From Tahibacter amnicola (GTDB taxonomy: Bacteria; Pseudomonadota; Gammaproteobacteria; Xanthomonadales; Rhodanobacteraceae), in NCBI RefSeq assembly GCF_025398735.1, contig NZ_CP104694.1:3125001-3189000 (forward strand): 64,000 bases of DNA, in the 5' to 3' direction. The notes beneath the pieces are model-generated. The model did no database searches and had not been told where the DNA came from. It saw nothing but the letters and a program-made list of their open reading frames with translations. Both the position numbers and the translations under genes were made by a program. Within the stretch, counting starts at the first letter, position 1. Every line of letters begins with the position of its first letter. This document shows positions 7,499-16,791 of the stretch, in pieces.

Positions 7499-10400
7499 CT
7501 AAGGCTCGAAGCCACTGACGAAGATCAGATCGTGCAGCAGCGACTGCACGGTTCGCCGGATGATCGTTTCGTTGCCGGCGCGGTCGAGCACGCGGACTTC
7601 GATTTCCTGCAGCGGCGTTGTCAGCGCATTGGCGAACGGCACGGTGACGACGCCGTGGTTGACGCCGCCGGTGGCCAGATTCGGCCCGCAGACACCGTTC
7701 CCGTCGGCGATGCAGACGCGCAGCGACGCCGGATCGATGCCAGTGGGAACATCGACCATGCCGACCCGAACGCCGACGAGGCCCGTGCCCGTGAGGCTGG
7801 TGACAGCGCCGACGGTGAGCGTCGGCTTCTGGGTGTCGGAGAGTTCACCGGCACCGCCCGGTGCACCCAGGTCGATCCAGCGCGAGAGGATGCCCAGTTC
7901 TTCAGGCGTGATGGCCGGTGCGTGGGCAGGGCCGAAATCCAGGTCGCGATCGGGAACGGGACTTGCCGAGGTATAGGTGGCGTCGGTGTTGCCGTCGGTG
8001 CGCTGGCCCGCCGCCTTCCAGTAGAGCAGGCTGCCCAGCGCGTTGAACGCGCGGATATAGCGGCTGACCTGCGGGCGGCGGAACGTGGTGTTGTTGGATC
8101 CGGCATTGGTATTGAAGCGCGCGGCGGCCGGCAGGCAGGACTGGCTGCGGTCGTCGACCAGGCACCACCAGGTGGACGGCGTGACGTTCGTTGCAGGGCC
8201 ATGTGTTCCGGGAACATCAAGGGCGAGGTTGCCGGCCGGCGATGCGCTCGAATGGCAGCTGACGCAACGCTGCTGGAAGATGGGCATCACGTCGCGGAGA
8301 AATTCGACCTGCAGGCCGTAACCCGGGACCGTTCGCGTGGTGACGTTGGCGCCGGATCCGCCCGCGAGCAGGGGCACGCTGCCTTCGCCGAGGGTGACGG
8401 GCGGAAAATCCGGCGCGGCGGCGCGGGTCTGCGCAAAGTCGACGCGCGCCGGCTTGGAATGCACGTGACAGCCGCCGCAGGTCTTGGTTTCACCCGGACG
8501 CAGGGATTGCCAGGTCTGGTCGGTGTTGAGCGTGCGCCCGTGACAGTCGATGCCCTGCATGAGGTAGGGCATGTTGGCGGGGAATCGCACCAGGAAACTG
8601 GTATCGGGATTGCCGCTCGGATCCATCAGCGCGGTGCCGGCGCCGTTGAAATGCCGCACCGGAAATTCGCCCAGGATCATCACGCGTTCGCCGCTGAGAT
8701 TGTGCAGCTGGCTGTGCGTCTGAGTGCCCCGGTTGGGTTGCACGCCGATGATGCGGACGCCGCAGAGCGCATCGTCCGAGTAGTTGATCGTATCGGTGCC
8801 CTGCAGCTGGAACTGGTGTTCCCCGGCAAAATGGATGCCGCCGGCGGGATGCGTTTCGCGATCAAGAATCGATCCTGCGCCCAGCAGGCCGAACGGCGTG
8901 GCGGAGGGCAATGCCGCGTGCGCGCTGCGTCGGTCGGAGCGCTCGATCTTCACCGGCGCGCTCACACCGTGAATGGCCGAATAGGGAACGACGGCGCGTG
9001 CCTGGATTTCGTGCCACTGGCGGCTGTCGACGATCACCTGCAGCCCGTTTGGATGCGGCAGCGGAATCGCACCGGCACGGTAGAGGCCTGCGTCGCATCC
9101 TGGGGTGTCACGGTTGATCGAGGTGATGACATTCATGGCCGTGCCCTGGCCGGCGCCGTTGGTCAACGGTGGCGCGGTCATGCCGAGGCTTGCAAACACG
9201 GCACTGCCGGAGTTGGTGCTGCAGGCCCCTTTGCCCCAAGTCACCATAAGCCTGTTATCGGGAAGCGCGGCCGGATGTCCCAGCTTGCCGGCGAAGGGAA
9301 GCGGGTCGGCATAGGTGGGTACGCTCATTGCCGGTGCCGGCATGACGTTGGCCATGTGGTCACCGCTTGTCGCCCAGCTGGCAAGATTGCGGCCGTCGCG
9401 GACTGCATAGAGGTCCGCATGGTGGCGCGTGGAAATGGGGCTGAGCCCTTCCTGGCCAATGGGCTCGGGCATGACCCCTAACACAGCGCCCAGGCCGTTG
9501 TTGTTGCCGCGGTAGTACTCGTTGAACCACACGCGCTGGTCACTCGTCTGCGTGATGAAATGCGCAGCCAGATGCTGGATGCCGGTCGTGCTGGACGGGT
9601 AATGATCGCCGCTGTGCTGGCCATAGAACGCAAAGGGGTTCGAGCCGTCCGGGTTCTGTGTGTAGATATGGAAAAGGTTCAATAGTGTGTCGAAGCCGCC
9701 GACGCTGCCATTGCCGTATTTGAAAGGGCGGGCACCAAAGATCTGCCAGCTGGAATAGGCGATGCGGCCATCGCGCAGAACGAAGGGATGTTGATCGGCG
9801 GCCAGGCTATGGTGGCTGGCGAGGTCGGCGTTCCTGCCGTCCAGATCCATGGTCCAGATCTGTCCGACGCGGCTGGACGCCGTGGTGCCGTGCACCAGGG
9901 TCGACATGACCTTGTCGCGCGACGAGGTAAAGGCGATGCGGCCATCGGCCAGCCATGCCGGACCGGCGTCGAAATCGCCGCTGCGGTGCGGCAGCGCAGT
10001 TACCGTTCCGCTGGCGACATCCACCCAGTGCAGGCGTGCTTCGGTCGTTGAAAGGATGCGATTGGGATAGCGCGTCGGGAAAAGATCATTGTTCTCGGCC
10101 AATGGATCAATCACCTTCGCATGCACGTTTTCCTGGGGATGGGTGATGCTGCCGCGGAACACGGTAAAGGCGATGCGACGTCCATCGAAGGAGACGGAGG
10201 GGTCCATCGCAGCGCAGGTGTTGGCGTCGGTGGCGGTGCTGGAGCAGTCGTACAGCACGCGCTCGGCACCGCCGGGTGATCGCAGCACCAGGTCGCAGGG
10301 CGCGGAAAATCCGCCGAAGAAGTGAGTGACGTCGGGGAGCACGTCGTATACGTCGAGTCCGCGCATATGGCGCGTCACCGTCTGGCTGACGCCATTGCGG

Positions 10401-10570
10401 ACTACGGTGCCAGTGACATCCAGCTCGGCCGTGGTGCGCGCGCAGCGCACATACACGACGGGGACTTCCTGCGCGGCGACGGTCCCGCCAGCCAGCAGCA
10501 GCGCGAGCAGGAGCAGACAGGCCGCGGCATGGCGCAGGACGCGAAAACGGTGTGGGGTTCTGGCGGGCAT
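7499..10570 (-). CDS. Secreted di-haem cytochrome/hydrazine-synthase-alpha-like protein
   Basis: 1023 residues. A signal peptide (MPARTPHRFRVLRHAAACLLLLALLL) ends near VAAQ. The first half resembles a TolB-like propeller, with repeated segments of the type DGRIAF-SSRDK and DGRIAYSSW. A middle region, NMPYLMQGIDCHGRTLN followed by PGETKTCGGCH, is typical of the family related to the hydrazine synthase alpha subunit middle domain. Two haem c motifs are visible: CGGCH at about residue 698 and CVSCH at about 767. A short Ig-like tail ends in DLIFVSGFEP. The protein should be exported and given haem in the periplasm, where it may carry electrons or bind a substrate. Anammox activity is not implied: this family is widespread in soil bacteria and the partner subunits are absent. 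Confidence 0.82.
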   Translation of the reverse strand: MPARTPHRFRVLRHAAACLLLLALLLAGGTVAAQEVPVVYVRCARTTAELDVTGTVVRNGVSQTVTRHMRGLDVYDVLPDVTHFFGGFSAPCDLVLRSPGGAERVLYDCSSTATDANTCAAMDPSVSFDGRRIAFTVFRGSITHPQENVHAKVIDPLAENNDLFPTRYPNRILSTTEARLHWVDVASGTVTALPHRSGDFDAGPAWLADGRIAFTSSRDKVMSTLVHGTTASSRVGQIWTMDLDGRNADLASHHSLAADQHPFVLRDGRIAYSSWQIFGARPFKYGNGSVGGFDTLLNLFHIYTQNPDGSNPFAFYGQHSGDHYPSSTTGIQHLAAHFITQTSDQRVWFNEYYRGNNNGLGAVLGVMPEPIGQEGLSPISTRHHADLYAVRDGRNLASWATSGDHMANVMPAPAMSVPTYADPLPFAGKLGHPAALPDNRLMVTWGKGACSTNSGSAVFASLGMTAPPLTNGAGQGTAMNVITSINRDTPGCDAGLYRAGAIPLPHPNGLQVIVDSRQWHEIQARAVVPYSAIHGVSAPVKIERSDRRSAHAALPSATPFGLLGAGSILDRETHPAGGIHFAGEHQFQLQGTDTINYSDDALCGVRIIGVQPNRGTQTHSQLHNLSGERVMILGEFPVRHFNGAGTALMDPSGNPDTSFLVRFPANMPYLMQGIDCHGRTLNTDQTWQSLRPGETKTCGGCHVHSKPARVDFAQTRAAAPDFPPVTLGEGSVPLLAGGSGANVTTRTVPGYGLQVEFLRDVMPIFQQRCVSCHSSASPAGNLALDVPGTHGPATNVTPSTWWCLVDDRSQSCLPAAARFNTNAGSNNTTFRRPQVSRYIRAFNALGSLLYWKAAGQRTDGNTDATYTSASPVPDRDLDFGPAHAPAITPEELGILSRWIDLGAPGGAGELSDTQKPTLTVGAVTSLTGTGLVGVRVGMVDVPTGIDPASLRVCIADGNGVCGPNLATGGVNHGVVTVPFANALTTPLQEIEVRVLDRAGNETIIRRTVQSLLHDLIFVSGFEP

Positions 10571-10934
10571 TCGACGTGGTCACAGGGATGGGGCGTGCGT
10601 ACTGTGCACAAAACCCGCGAGCCGTCCTGTGTCGATCATCACCGGCCGTGCTGGCGTGAGGATTTTGCCGACGAAGGGTGTCCGGGGCGGCTAGCGCCGT
10701 TGGCAGATTGGGCGGCAAATTGGGTACATGTGGCTAATGTTGCCAACGCTGATGCAAGTTCCGGGCTCGCACGCCAGGCCTCGGACTGTTGCGAAACCGC
10801 GGGAAATCACCGATTTGGAGCGGGCAGGTGGCGAGCGGGAGTGGTAGCGTTCTTGCATCCGGATTACCCTGGCTGCCACGGTTCGCGGGTAGCCATCGGG
10901 GCAATTGACGGCCTGCGATTGCCGAGGGGAGCGT
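10571..10934. other. Divergent promoter region
   Basis: These 364 bases separate the divergent haem-protein and diguanylate-cyclase genes. I see no gene here. The reading frames lack signals and codon structure. Promoters for both neighbours must lie here, but I could not pick a clear -35/-10 pair. Confidence 0.5.
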
Positions 10935-12608
10935 ATGCGGGGGTTGGTGGCATGGCTGGCGCGTCTGGTCATGGCGGGGTGCCTCGCCGGGGCCGCGGCT
11001 GCGCTGGCGGCGGACACCCGTGCGCCGGAGCTGCGTGCCGTAGTGCTGGATGTCGATGCCTCCGCCAGTCAGATTCCCGGCACTGGCCGCTTTGACCCCG
11101 CGCTGGCTGGTGCGACGCAGCTGCAGCGCGTGCTGCCGTATCGGGACGAGGGCAGCTGGGTGCAGGTGACGCTCAGCCGGCTGCCGCCGAAGCCGGTGCT
11201 GGTGGTTACCAGCATGGTGGCGGGCCCGGTCACCCTGGTTCTTCCCGACGGTCAGCGTCGGGTCCGCAACAAGCTGCAGCCGGACGACGATGCGGATGCA
11301 TCGCCCGTGGCGCTGGTCTATCCCTTGCCGGCGGATCTTTCGCCGGGTACGCGCCTGCTGCTGCATTTCGCCCACCAGCATCGCGCGATCGTTGATGTTG
11401 CGTTGCACGATGCGCCGGCCTGGCAGCGAAAGGAACGGGGCATCGTCCTCCTGGCCACGGCCCTGTATACCGCGCTGGCCTCGCTCGTTCTTGTGACGGG
11501 CTGCTTCTGGCTGGTGGTACGGGAGCGCATCTACGCCCAGTACGCGATTTTCGCCCTCGCCTGGCTGGCGCTGATGACGTCGAATTCCGGCGTGTTGTAC
11601 CGGCTGCCCGGCGCCAGCGTGCTGGCGGCGCTGGGTATTCACGGGCAGTGGGTGATCTTTTCCCTGGTGATCGCGCTGGCGCTGGGATTTGCGCGCGATT
11701 TCCTGAACCTGCAGCGGCAGGCGCCGCGGCTGGTGCCCTGGTGCAACGGGTTGCGCAACGTGTTCCTTGCAGCGGCGGCCGTATTGCTGCTGTCGCCGTG
11801 GCCGATTCCCCGCTACGCCATCCTGCTGGCATCGGCCGTGTTCTGGGTTTTCCCGGCGCTGATCGCCGTGGGCGTCTATGTGGCGGTCACCCAGCGCGAC
11901 CGGTACGCCTACTTCTTCCTGGCCGGCTGGGTGCCCATGACCGTGGGCAGCTTCCTGCGGGTGCTCCAGGCCGCCGGTGCGATCGACCTGGACATGACCT
12001 ATCTCTACGCCTTCGGCGTGCTGCTGCAATCGGCCGTGCTGGTGCTGGGGCTGGCCGACCGTCTGGTTCGGGTGCGCTACGAGCGCGACGAGGCGCGTGA
12101 AATCGCCGAGCACGACGAACTCACGGGACTACTCAACCGGCGCGCGCTGGAAGGCCGCCTGCACGGCCTGATCGATGCCTCGCGCGAGGGCGACGGCGGA
12201 TTGGCGATGCTGTTCCTCGACGTGGATCACTTCAAGGAAGTCAACGACGCTTTTGGCCACCACAGCGGGGACCACTGCCTGAAAACCGTCGCATGCATCA
12301 TCTCGGCAGAGCTGCGCAGCGGCGATCATCTGGCGCGCTGGGGCGGCGATGAGTTCGTGGCCCTGCTGCCGGGGGCGGGTATCGAAGATTCCCGGCGCAT
12401 TTCCGAGCGCGTCCGCACCGCGATTGCCGGGTGCAATGCCTCGCCCCTGCCCGGGGTGCCGGTAACGATCAGCATTGGCATCGCCGTGTTCGATCCCTCG
12501 CGCGATACGGAGGCCTCGCTGATGGCCCGCGCGGATGCCGCCCTTTACCGCGCCAAGAGCGCGGGCCGCAATCGCATCGAAGTGATGCAGGAAGTCGTGG
12601 CGGCCTGA
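10935..12608 (+). CDS. Membrane diguanylate cyclase (7TMR-DISM-GGDEF)
   Basis: 557 residues. The ATG at 10935 is preferred over the TTG at 10905 because GAGGGGA sits just upstream and the protein then begins with a signal sequence (MRGLVAWLARLVMAGCL). The order is a periplasmic sensory domain of the 7TMR-DISMED2 type (about 28-170), seven membrane helices (about 175-385) and a GGDEF domain (about 390-555). The active site GGDEF is intact at 470-474, and an RxxD product-inhibition site (Arg461-Asp464) sits exactly five residues before it. The enzyme should make c-di-GMP from two GTP in response to a periplasmic ligand, with feedback inhibition. It is monocistronic as far as can be seen. Confidence 0.92.
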   Translation: MRGLVAWLARLVMAGCLAGAAAALAADTRAPELRAVVLDVDASASQIPGTGRFDPALAGATQLQRVLPYRDEGSWVQVTLSRLPPKPVLVVTSMVAGPVTLVLPDGQRRVRNKLQPDDDADASPVALVYPLPADLSPGTRLLLHFAHQHRAIVDVALHDAPAWQRKERGIVLLATALYTALASLVLVTGCFWLVVRERIYAQYAIFALAWLALMTSNSGVLYRLPGASVLAALGIHGQWVIFSLVIALALGFARDFLNLQRQAPRLVPWCNGLRNVFLAAAAVLLLSPWPIPRYAILLASAVFWVFPALIAVGVYVAVTQRDRYAYFFLAGWVPMTVGSFLRVLQAAGAIDLDMTYLYAFGVLLQSAVLVLGLADRLVRVRYERDEAREIAEHDELTGLLNRRALEGRLHGLIDASREGDGGLAMLFLDVDHFKEVNDAFGHHSGDHCLKTVACIISAELRSGDHLARWGGDEFVALLPGAGIEDSRRISERVRTAIAGCNASPLPGVPVTISIGIAVFDPSRDTEASLMARADAALYRAKSAGRNRIEVMQEVVAA

Positions 12609-12733
12609 GGGTCGAATTCGTGTTTCACCGTTCGGCGTGGCGGAGTGACTGCCTCCGCGACGTATCCGTTGCTGCGTACGTGGCCCGCGCAAGGCCCGTA
12701 CGCCGATCTGTTGGGTGTAGGCGGAGAACGAAC

Positions 12734-13843
12734 GTGATTGCGGTAGACAGTATCGACACGCCGCCGGCGCGTGCCTGGAAAGTGACGACCTTCGAGCGAC
12801 CGGCCGATGTGAGCGACGTCGTGGCATTGGGCAGCGCGAACGGGGCAGTGATCGGGCGCGGACGGCTGTGGCCGGATACGACGGAAGCCATGGACGATAC
12901 GGCCGTCACCTGGGAACGCAGCGGCATCGGCGCGGTGGTGACTTGCGGCGGCCAATGGGTTGCGTTCGGCGGGCTCCGCCGCGGCGTGATCGCCGGAGCT
13001 GTCAGAGCTGCAGCCGGTGGCCTGCGCGCCGCGCGGTGGAGCCACCTGACGGGTGGGACGCGTGAACCGCAGTACCTGGCCGCGCATCGCTATCTCCACA
13101 GCATGGCCTGGGGTACGGACGGTCAGCACTGCTGCGGTGTCGGAACGAATGGGATGCATACTCCCGTGCAGCCGATCGTGTGGGAGCCCAATGGTGACCT
13201 GCGCGAGCTGCGCACCGGCGGCCTTTCCCAGGTGACGCCCCGGGCGGTGCACGGAACACGGGTGGCGGGCACCGGGCAGCAGGGACGTCGGACGCATGCG
13301 GTGTACTGGCCGGACCTAGCGTCGGCGCCGACACTGCTGTCCGCGGAAGCATCGTGCTGCAACGCGATGAGCGGTGAACTCCAGGCTGGCGCTATCTTCT
13401 CAGGAGCACGTTCGCGACCGGTGCTGTGGCGTGGCGAGCCGCGTTCGCTGGTCGAGTTGCTGCCGGCCGCGTTCGACGGCGGCATGGTCAACGCCTGTGA
13501 CGGCATCTTCCAGGCAGGCAGCTGTTTCCGGCCGGCCGAGTGGTGGCCGGACGAGCTGCCGCATACGGACGAACACGCCTTTCTCTGGATGGGTACCGCC
13601 GGGACGGCGATTGATTTGCACCGGCACCTTCCGGCGCCCTGGAATTCATCGGTGGCGATGGGCGTGGAAATCGTCGATGGCGGCCTGCGCGTCTACGGCA
13701 AGGCCATGCAGTACGTCCCGGATGCGGACCTCGGCGCACCCGTCGAGGCCAACGAGTGTGCGGTGGTCTGGGAGTTGTGTCCCAAACCCCGTTTTCCGAG
13801 GCCGCGCGATACGCAGAGCCACGGCTTGCTCGCTGTGATGTGA
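12734..13843 (+). CDS. HAF-repeat-like protein of unknown function
   Basis: 369 residues from a GTG at 12734 with GGAG about 9 bases upstream; the longer open frame into the preceding gene is a shadow. There is no signal peptide or membrane segment. The sequence has several loosely repeated blocks in which a Trp-containing segment is followed by a hydrophobic beta strand (PIVWEPNGDLREL, PVLWRGEPRSLVELLP, AFLWMGTAGTAIDLHRHLP). These resemble the HAF repeats of predicted beta-propeller proteins. The function is unknown. The gene converges on the beta-lactamase-family gene with a 23-base gap holding only an imperfect GCGCCGGCC/GGCC-GGCGC dyad. Confidence 0.65.
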   Translation: MIAVDSIDTPPARAWKVTTFERPADVSDVVALGSANGAVIGRGRLWPDTTEAMDDTAVTWERSGIGAVVTCGGQWVAFGGLRRGVIAGAVRAAAGGLRAARWSHLTGGTREPQYLAAHRYLHSMAWGTDGQHCCGVGTNGMHTPVQPIVWEPNGDLRELRTGGLSQVTPRAVHGTRVAGTGQQGRRTHAVYWPDLASAPTLLSAEASCCNAMSGELQAGAIFSGARSRPVLWRGEPRSLVELLPAAFDGGMVNACDGIFQAGSCFRPAEWWPDELPHTDEHAFLWMGTAGTAIDLHRHLPAPWNSSVAMGVEIVDGGLRVYGKAMQYVPDADLGAPVEANECAVVWELCPKPRFPRPRDTQSHGLLAVM

Positions 13844-13866
13844 GGCGCCGGCCTGTACCCGATGCA

Positions 13867-15396
13867 TCAACGGCCGTCGGCGCGACGAAGCGTCACTGCG
13901 AAGGGATAGAGGTGGCGCAGGCCTTCCGGCGCGGCGTAGGCGACGAAGAAGCCCTTCAGCGTGTCACCGTGCCGGATGAGACGGATCAGGATGTACCCGC
14001 CCTTTTTCTGTGCGACGTCACGCGCGGGCAGGGTTCCTACGGCCGTTCCGATCAACAGGTCGCCTTGCGTCAGCGCGCGCAGCTCATTGCTGGCGGCGAG
14101 CAGTTCGGGGTTTTTCGTGGGCAGGTCCAGGCGCAGAGTTCCGTTGGTATTGAAAGTCAGGCTGCACGCGTGGGTGTCGCCGTCGATGACGAGCTCGCCT
14201 TTCCAGGTCCCCTCCCAGGGGGCGCCGCCGGCATAGGGCAGGAAGTCTTCCACCGGATCGAAGCGCAGCGGCGGCAGGGACCGGTCGATACTGTTCACCA
14301 GTTGCTGCGCCACCGCCTGGGCAACATCGTTCTTGTCGTTGGTGTTGATCAGCACGCTGATGACCAGGTGCTGCTCCGGCAGTAGCAGCAGCAAGGCGCT
14401 GGCACCCGGCATGCCGCCTTCGTGCCACACGACGACCGGCGCCTTGTCCTGCCGGGTGCGGTGATACCAGCCCAGGCCGTAGTTCGCGCCGCCGTAGTAG
14501 CGATAGGCGGCGTTGGGCTCGCGGTAGGTGCGCATCAGGTGCCGGGTCGCTTCGCTCAGGGGTTTGTTCGATTCGCGTGGGCGTTCAGCCAGGTGGAAGA
14601 TGCCGAAGTGGGCGAGGTCGCGGGCGCTGGCGTAGATGTTGCCTGCACCGGGCGTGTCGTTGCGCGTTGGCGGCAGCGGATTGCCGGCGGGGTCGTACTT
14701 CACTGCGGCGCGCGGTGGGGCGCCGGTCCCCTCCGGCAGCGCGCTGTTGCGCATTTTCAGCGGACGGAAAACCGACTTGTCGAGGTAGCGCGCGAGGCTG
14801 GTTCCGCCACGTGCCGCGATGATCTCGCCCAGCAGCCCGTAACCGAGATTGGAATACTCAAAATTCTCGCCCGGCGGCCAGGCGACGAATCCATAGGTGG
14901 CAACGCGGCCTGCCAGATTCGACGGGTGTCCGGCAGCAGCTTCCCAGTCGATGGTGGCGTAGGTCGGCAAGCCCGAGGTGTGGGTGAGAACCTGCGCAAC
15001 GGAGTAGCGCGGTTCGTCGGCCGGCCGCACGAACGTCGCGGGATCCAGATAACCCAGCGCGGGCGCGTCGAGGGCGATAGCCTGCTTCTCGTAGAGGGTC
15101 ATCAAGGCTGTCGCGACAATGGCCTTCGATACCGAGGCAATGGGATATGGCGTCGTGGCGTCCGCTTTTCGTTGCCTGGACTTGTCGGCGTAGCCGAATC
15201 CCGCTTCGTAAATGATCTTGCCGCGGACCGCCACCGCGACGGCAGCGGATGGAATAGTCCCCTCGTCGACCGCTTTCTGGGCCGTAGCGGCTGCAGCGGT
15301 GAAATCGGGGCTGCCCTGGACAGGAGTCGCGGTGGACGCGGGGCAGGAGAACAGTACAGCGAGGGTGAGGCACACGACGGTCAGCGACGTTCTCAT
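13867..15396 (-). CDS. Exported serine beta-lactamase-family hydrolase
   Basis: 509 residues from the ATG at 15396, which gives a signal peptide (MRTSLTVVCLTLAVLFSC); a longer frame upstream is not supported. The class C beta-lactamase/esterase fold is marked by Ser88-x-x-Lys91 (SVSK), Tyr181-Ser-Asn183 (YSN) and the His-Glu-Gly motif at 325-327 (WHEGG, replacing KTG). The fold ends near residue 400 and about 100 beta-rich residues follow. This family includes esterases, D-aminopeptidases and peptidoglycan-acting enzymes. True beta-lactamase activity is not implied. The protein is predicted periplasmic. Confidence 0.88.
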   Translation of the reverse strand: MRTSLTVVCLTLAVLFSCPASTATPVQGSPDFTAAAATAQKAVDEGTIPSAAVAVAVRGKIIYEAGFGYADKSRQRKADATTPYPIASVSKAIVATALMTLYEKQAIALDAPALGYLDPATFVRPADEPRYSVAQVLTHTSGLPTYATIDWEAAAGHPSNLAGRVATYGFVAWPPGENFEYSNLGYGLLGEIIAARGGTSLARYLDKSVFRPLKMRNSALPEGTGAPPRAAVKYDPAGNPLPPTRNDTPGAGNIYASARDLAHFGIFHLAERPRESNKPLSEATRHLMRTYREPNAAYRYYGGANYGLGWYHRTRQDKAPVVVWHEGGMPGASALLLLLPEQHLVISVLINTNDKNDVAQAVAQQLVNSIDRSLPPLRFDPVEDFLPYAGGAPWEGTWKGELVIDGDTHACSLTFNTNGTLRLDLPTKNPELLAASNELRALTQGDLLIGTAVGTLPARDVAQKKGGYILIRLIRHGDTLKGFFVAYAAPEGLRHLYPFAVTLRRADGR

Positions 15397-15460
15397 ACGA
15401 CCTGCCTGGTCTCGTGGATACGGTGGCGGGGTGGATGCGATAGTGGCGTCCGAGGGTTTA

Positions 15461-15756
15461 CAACGCACATGCGATCGCAAGCGTGCGGCGCCACTATGCC
15501 GCGTCAGGGCTACGGCGTCGATCGGCGCCCGGCGGGAATCACAAAGGAATCGTCCTGGCAACTGGTCGACACCCCGAACAGCGTGTTCGGTCCTGTGGTG
15601 GAAACACTCGCCGGTGGCAAGGGTGGTGGGGGCGCACAGCTGACGGACCTGGGAAGAGACGTGGCGAGTACCTGCCGCCCCATGGAAGCGGCATGCGCGG
15701 CGGCGATGGCGGCCGATCTGGCATGGCTGCGCAGGCGCCAGGGACAGCGGAGGTGA
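15461..15756 (+). pseudogene. Frameshifted remnant of a ModE-type winged-helix regulator
   Basis: Two frames together match the N-terminal DNA-binding domain of ModE. The first (positions about 15461-15540) reads KRAAPLCRVRATASIGARRE, like the helix-turn-helix segment around GSIS-AA in ModE. The next frame (about 15540-15756) reads ESSWQLVDTPNSVF, then VVETLAGGKGGGGAQLT, LGRDV and a helical tail ending RRRQGQRR. The GGKGGGGA wing is the hallmark of ModE. Joining them needs a one-base shift around 15540, and no start codon with an RBS is evident, so the gene looks dead. No molybdate-binding (MOP) domain follows. It lies in the 450-base gap between the beta-lactamase-family gene and the lipoprotein gene; nothing else is recognisable there. 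Confidence 0.6.
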
Positions 15757-15849
15757 CCCATTGCGTGAGAGGACCGCGTCCGACGCGCCAGCTTCAGCCT
15801 GACCCCGCTATCAGCGCGCTCTGCGCCGGGGCCTGTGAAGGAGGCGACC

Positions 15850-16764
15850 ATGGAAGTGCGTTTTGTCTGGCGTATCGTGCGGGTGATGGTGTTGGCGGGC
15901 CTGGTCGGACTGGCGGGGTGCGGCCGGGCTATCCGTGGTGGTCCGGTGTCGACCCTGGACCAGCCGGCCAATGATACAAATCCCAGTTTCCCGTTGGCCG
16001 GCCAGGAGTTGCTGGCCGCGCAGACGCCGGATATCCGGAATCAGATCCTGCAGCGGCGCCTGGTGCTGATCGACCAGCTGTACGAGGGCTACGTGGCGGG
16101 CCTCCGGCGTGACAAGTCGGTGATGGATCTGGCTACCGGCCTGGCCGGGCTGGCGCTGGGCGTGGCCGGTACCTTGACCGACAGCGTCACTGCCAAGACC
16201 AACTACGCCGCCGCGGGAACTCTGCTGACGGGGGGCGCGGCGGTGATTGACCAGACCCTCTTCTACGAGCAGACCGTACTGGCGCTGGTGGCGGCGATGG
16301 ATGCCAACCGCGCGCAGGTGCGGCTGCAGATCGAGAACGGCATGCGCGGCAACCTGCAGGATTACGCCGGCGACAATGCCTTCCGCGACCTGCAGGCCTA
16401 CGAGCGTGCCGGCACGTTGCTGTCGGCGATCACCTACATCCACACCACGTCCAAGGGTATCCAGAGCGACGCAGAGGCGGAGATCCAGCAGACGCGCGAT
16501 ATCGTGCAGCTCACGCCGCAGGAGACCGACCTGAAGGCCTGCACGACGCGCAGCCTGATGTCGAGCAATCCCAAACGCACGGCACCGGCCATGTTGACCG
16601 CAGCCAATGCGCTGAATCTGAGCGTGAGCGATGCGAACAAGGACAACGCAACGGCGATTGCCGCACAGCTGCGCCAGTTGAATCGCGACGCCAGCGCAGC
16701 GGACGTGGCCAGGATCAACAAGGCACTGTCCGATGCCGGCGTGCTGATCAATTGCCAGCCCTGA
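15850..16764 (+). CDS. Lipoprotein of unknown function
   Basis: 304 residues. The ATG at 15850 follows a strong AAGGAGG. A lipobox is clear (VGLAGC, with the Cys as new N terminus), so the protein is a membrane-anchored lipoprotein, probably facing the periplasm. The mature part is mostly helical, with an Ala/Gly-rich segment (LATGLAGLALGVAGTLTD) that could insert in or lie on a membrane, and two late Cys residues. I do not recognise a family. It is probably co-transcribed with the 99-residue gene 27 bases downstream. Confidence 0.78.
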   Translation: MEVRFVWRIVRVMVLAGLVGLAGCGRAIRGGPVSTLDQPANDTNPSFPLAGQELLAAQTPDIRNQILQRRLVLIDQLYEGYVAGLRRDKSVMDLATGLAGLALGVAGTLTDSVTAKTNYAAAGTLLTGGAAVIDQTLFYEQTVLALVAAMDANRAQVRLQIENGMRGNLQDYAGDNAFRDLQAYERAGTLLSAITYIHTTSKGIQSDAEAEIQQTRDIVQLTPQETDLKACTTRSLMSSNPKRTAPAMLTAANALNLSVSDANKDNATAIAAQLRQLNRDASAADVARINKALSDAGVLINCQP

Positions 16765-16791
16765 GCCTCGGCGACGACCAAGGAGACCCCG

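Noticed and set aside
7532-9481. 649-codon open frame on the plus strand
   Set aside because: It lies opposite the secreted di-haem protein gene. The product is Arg/His/Gly-rich without domains, typical of an antisense shadow in GC-rich DNA.
13867-15396. Antibiotic-resistance beta-lactamase
   Set aside because: The KTG box is replaced by HEG and there is a long extra C-terminal domain, which fits the esterase/peptidase branch of the family.
14422-15756. 444-codon open frame on the plus strand
   Set aside because: Most of it is antisense to the beta-lactamase-family gene. Only its last 70 or so codons carry real signal, as the second half of the ModE-like remnant.
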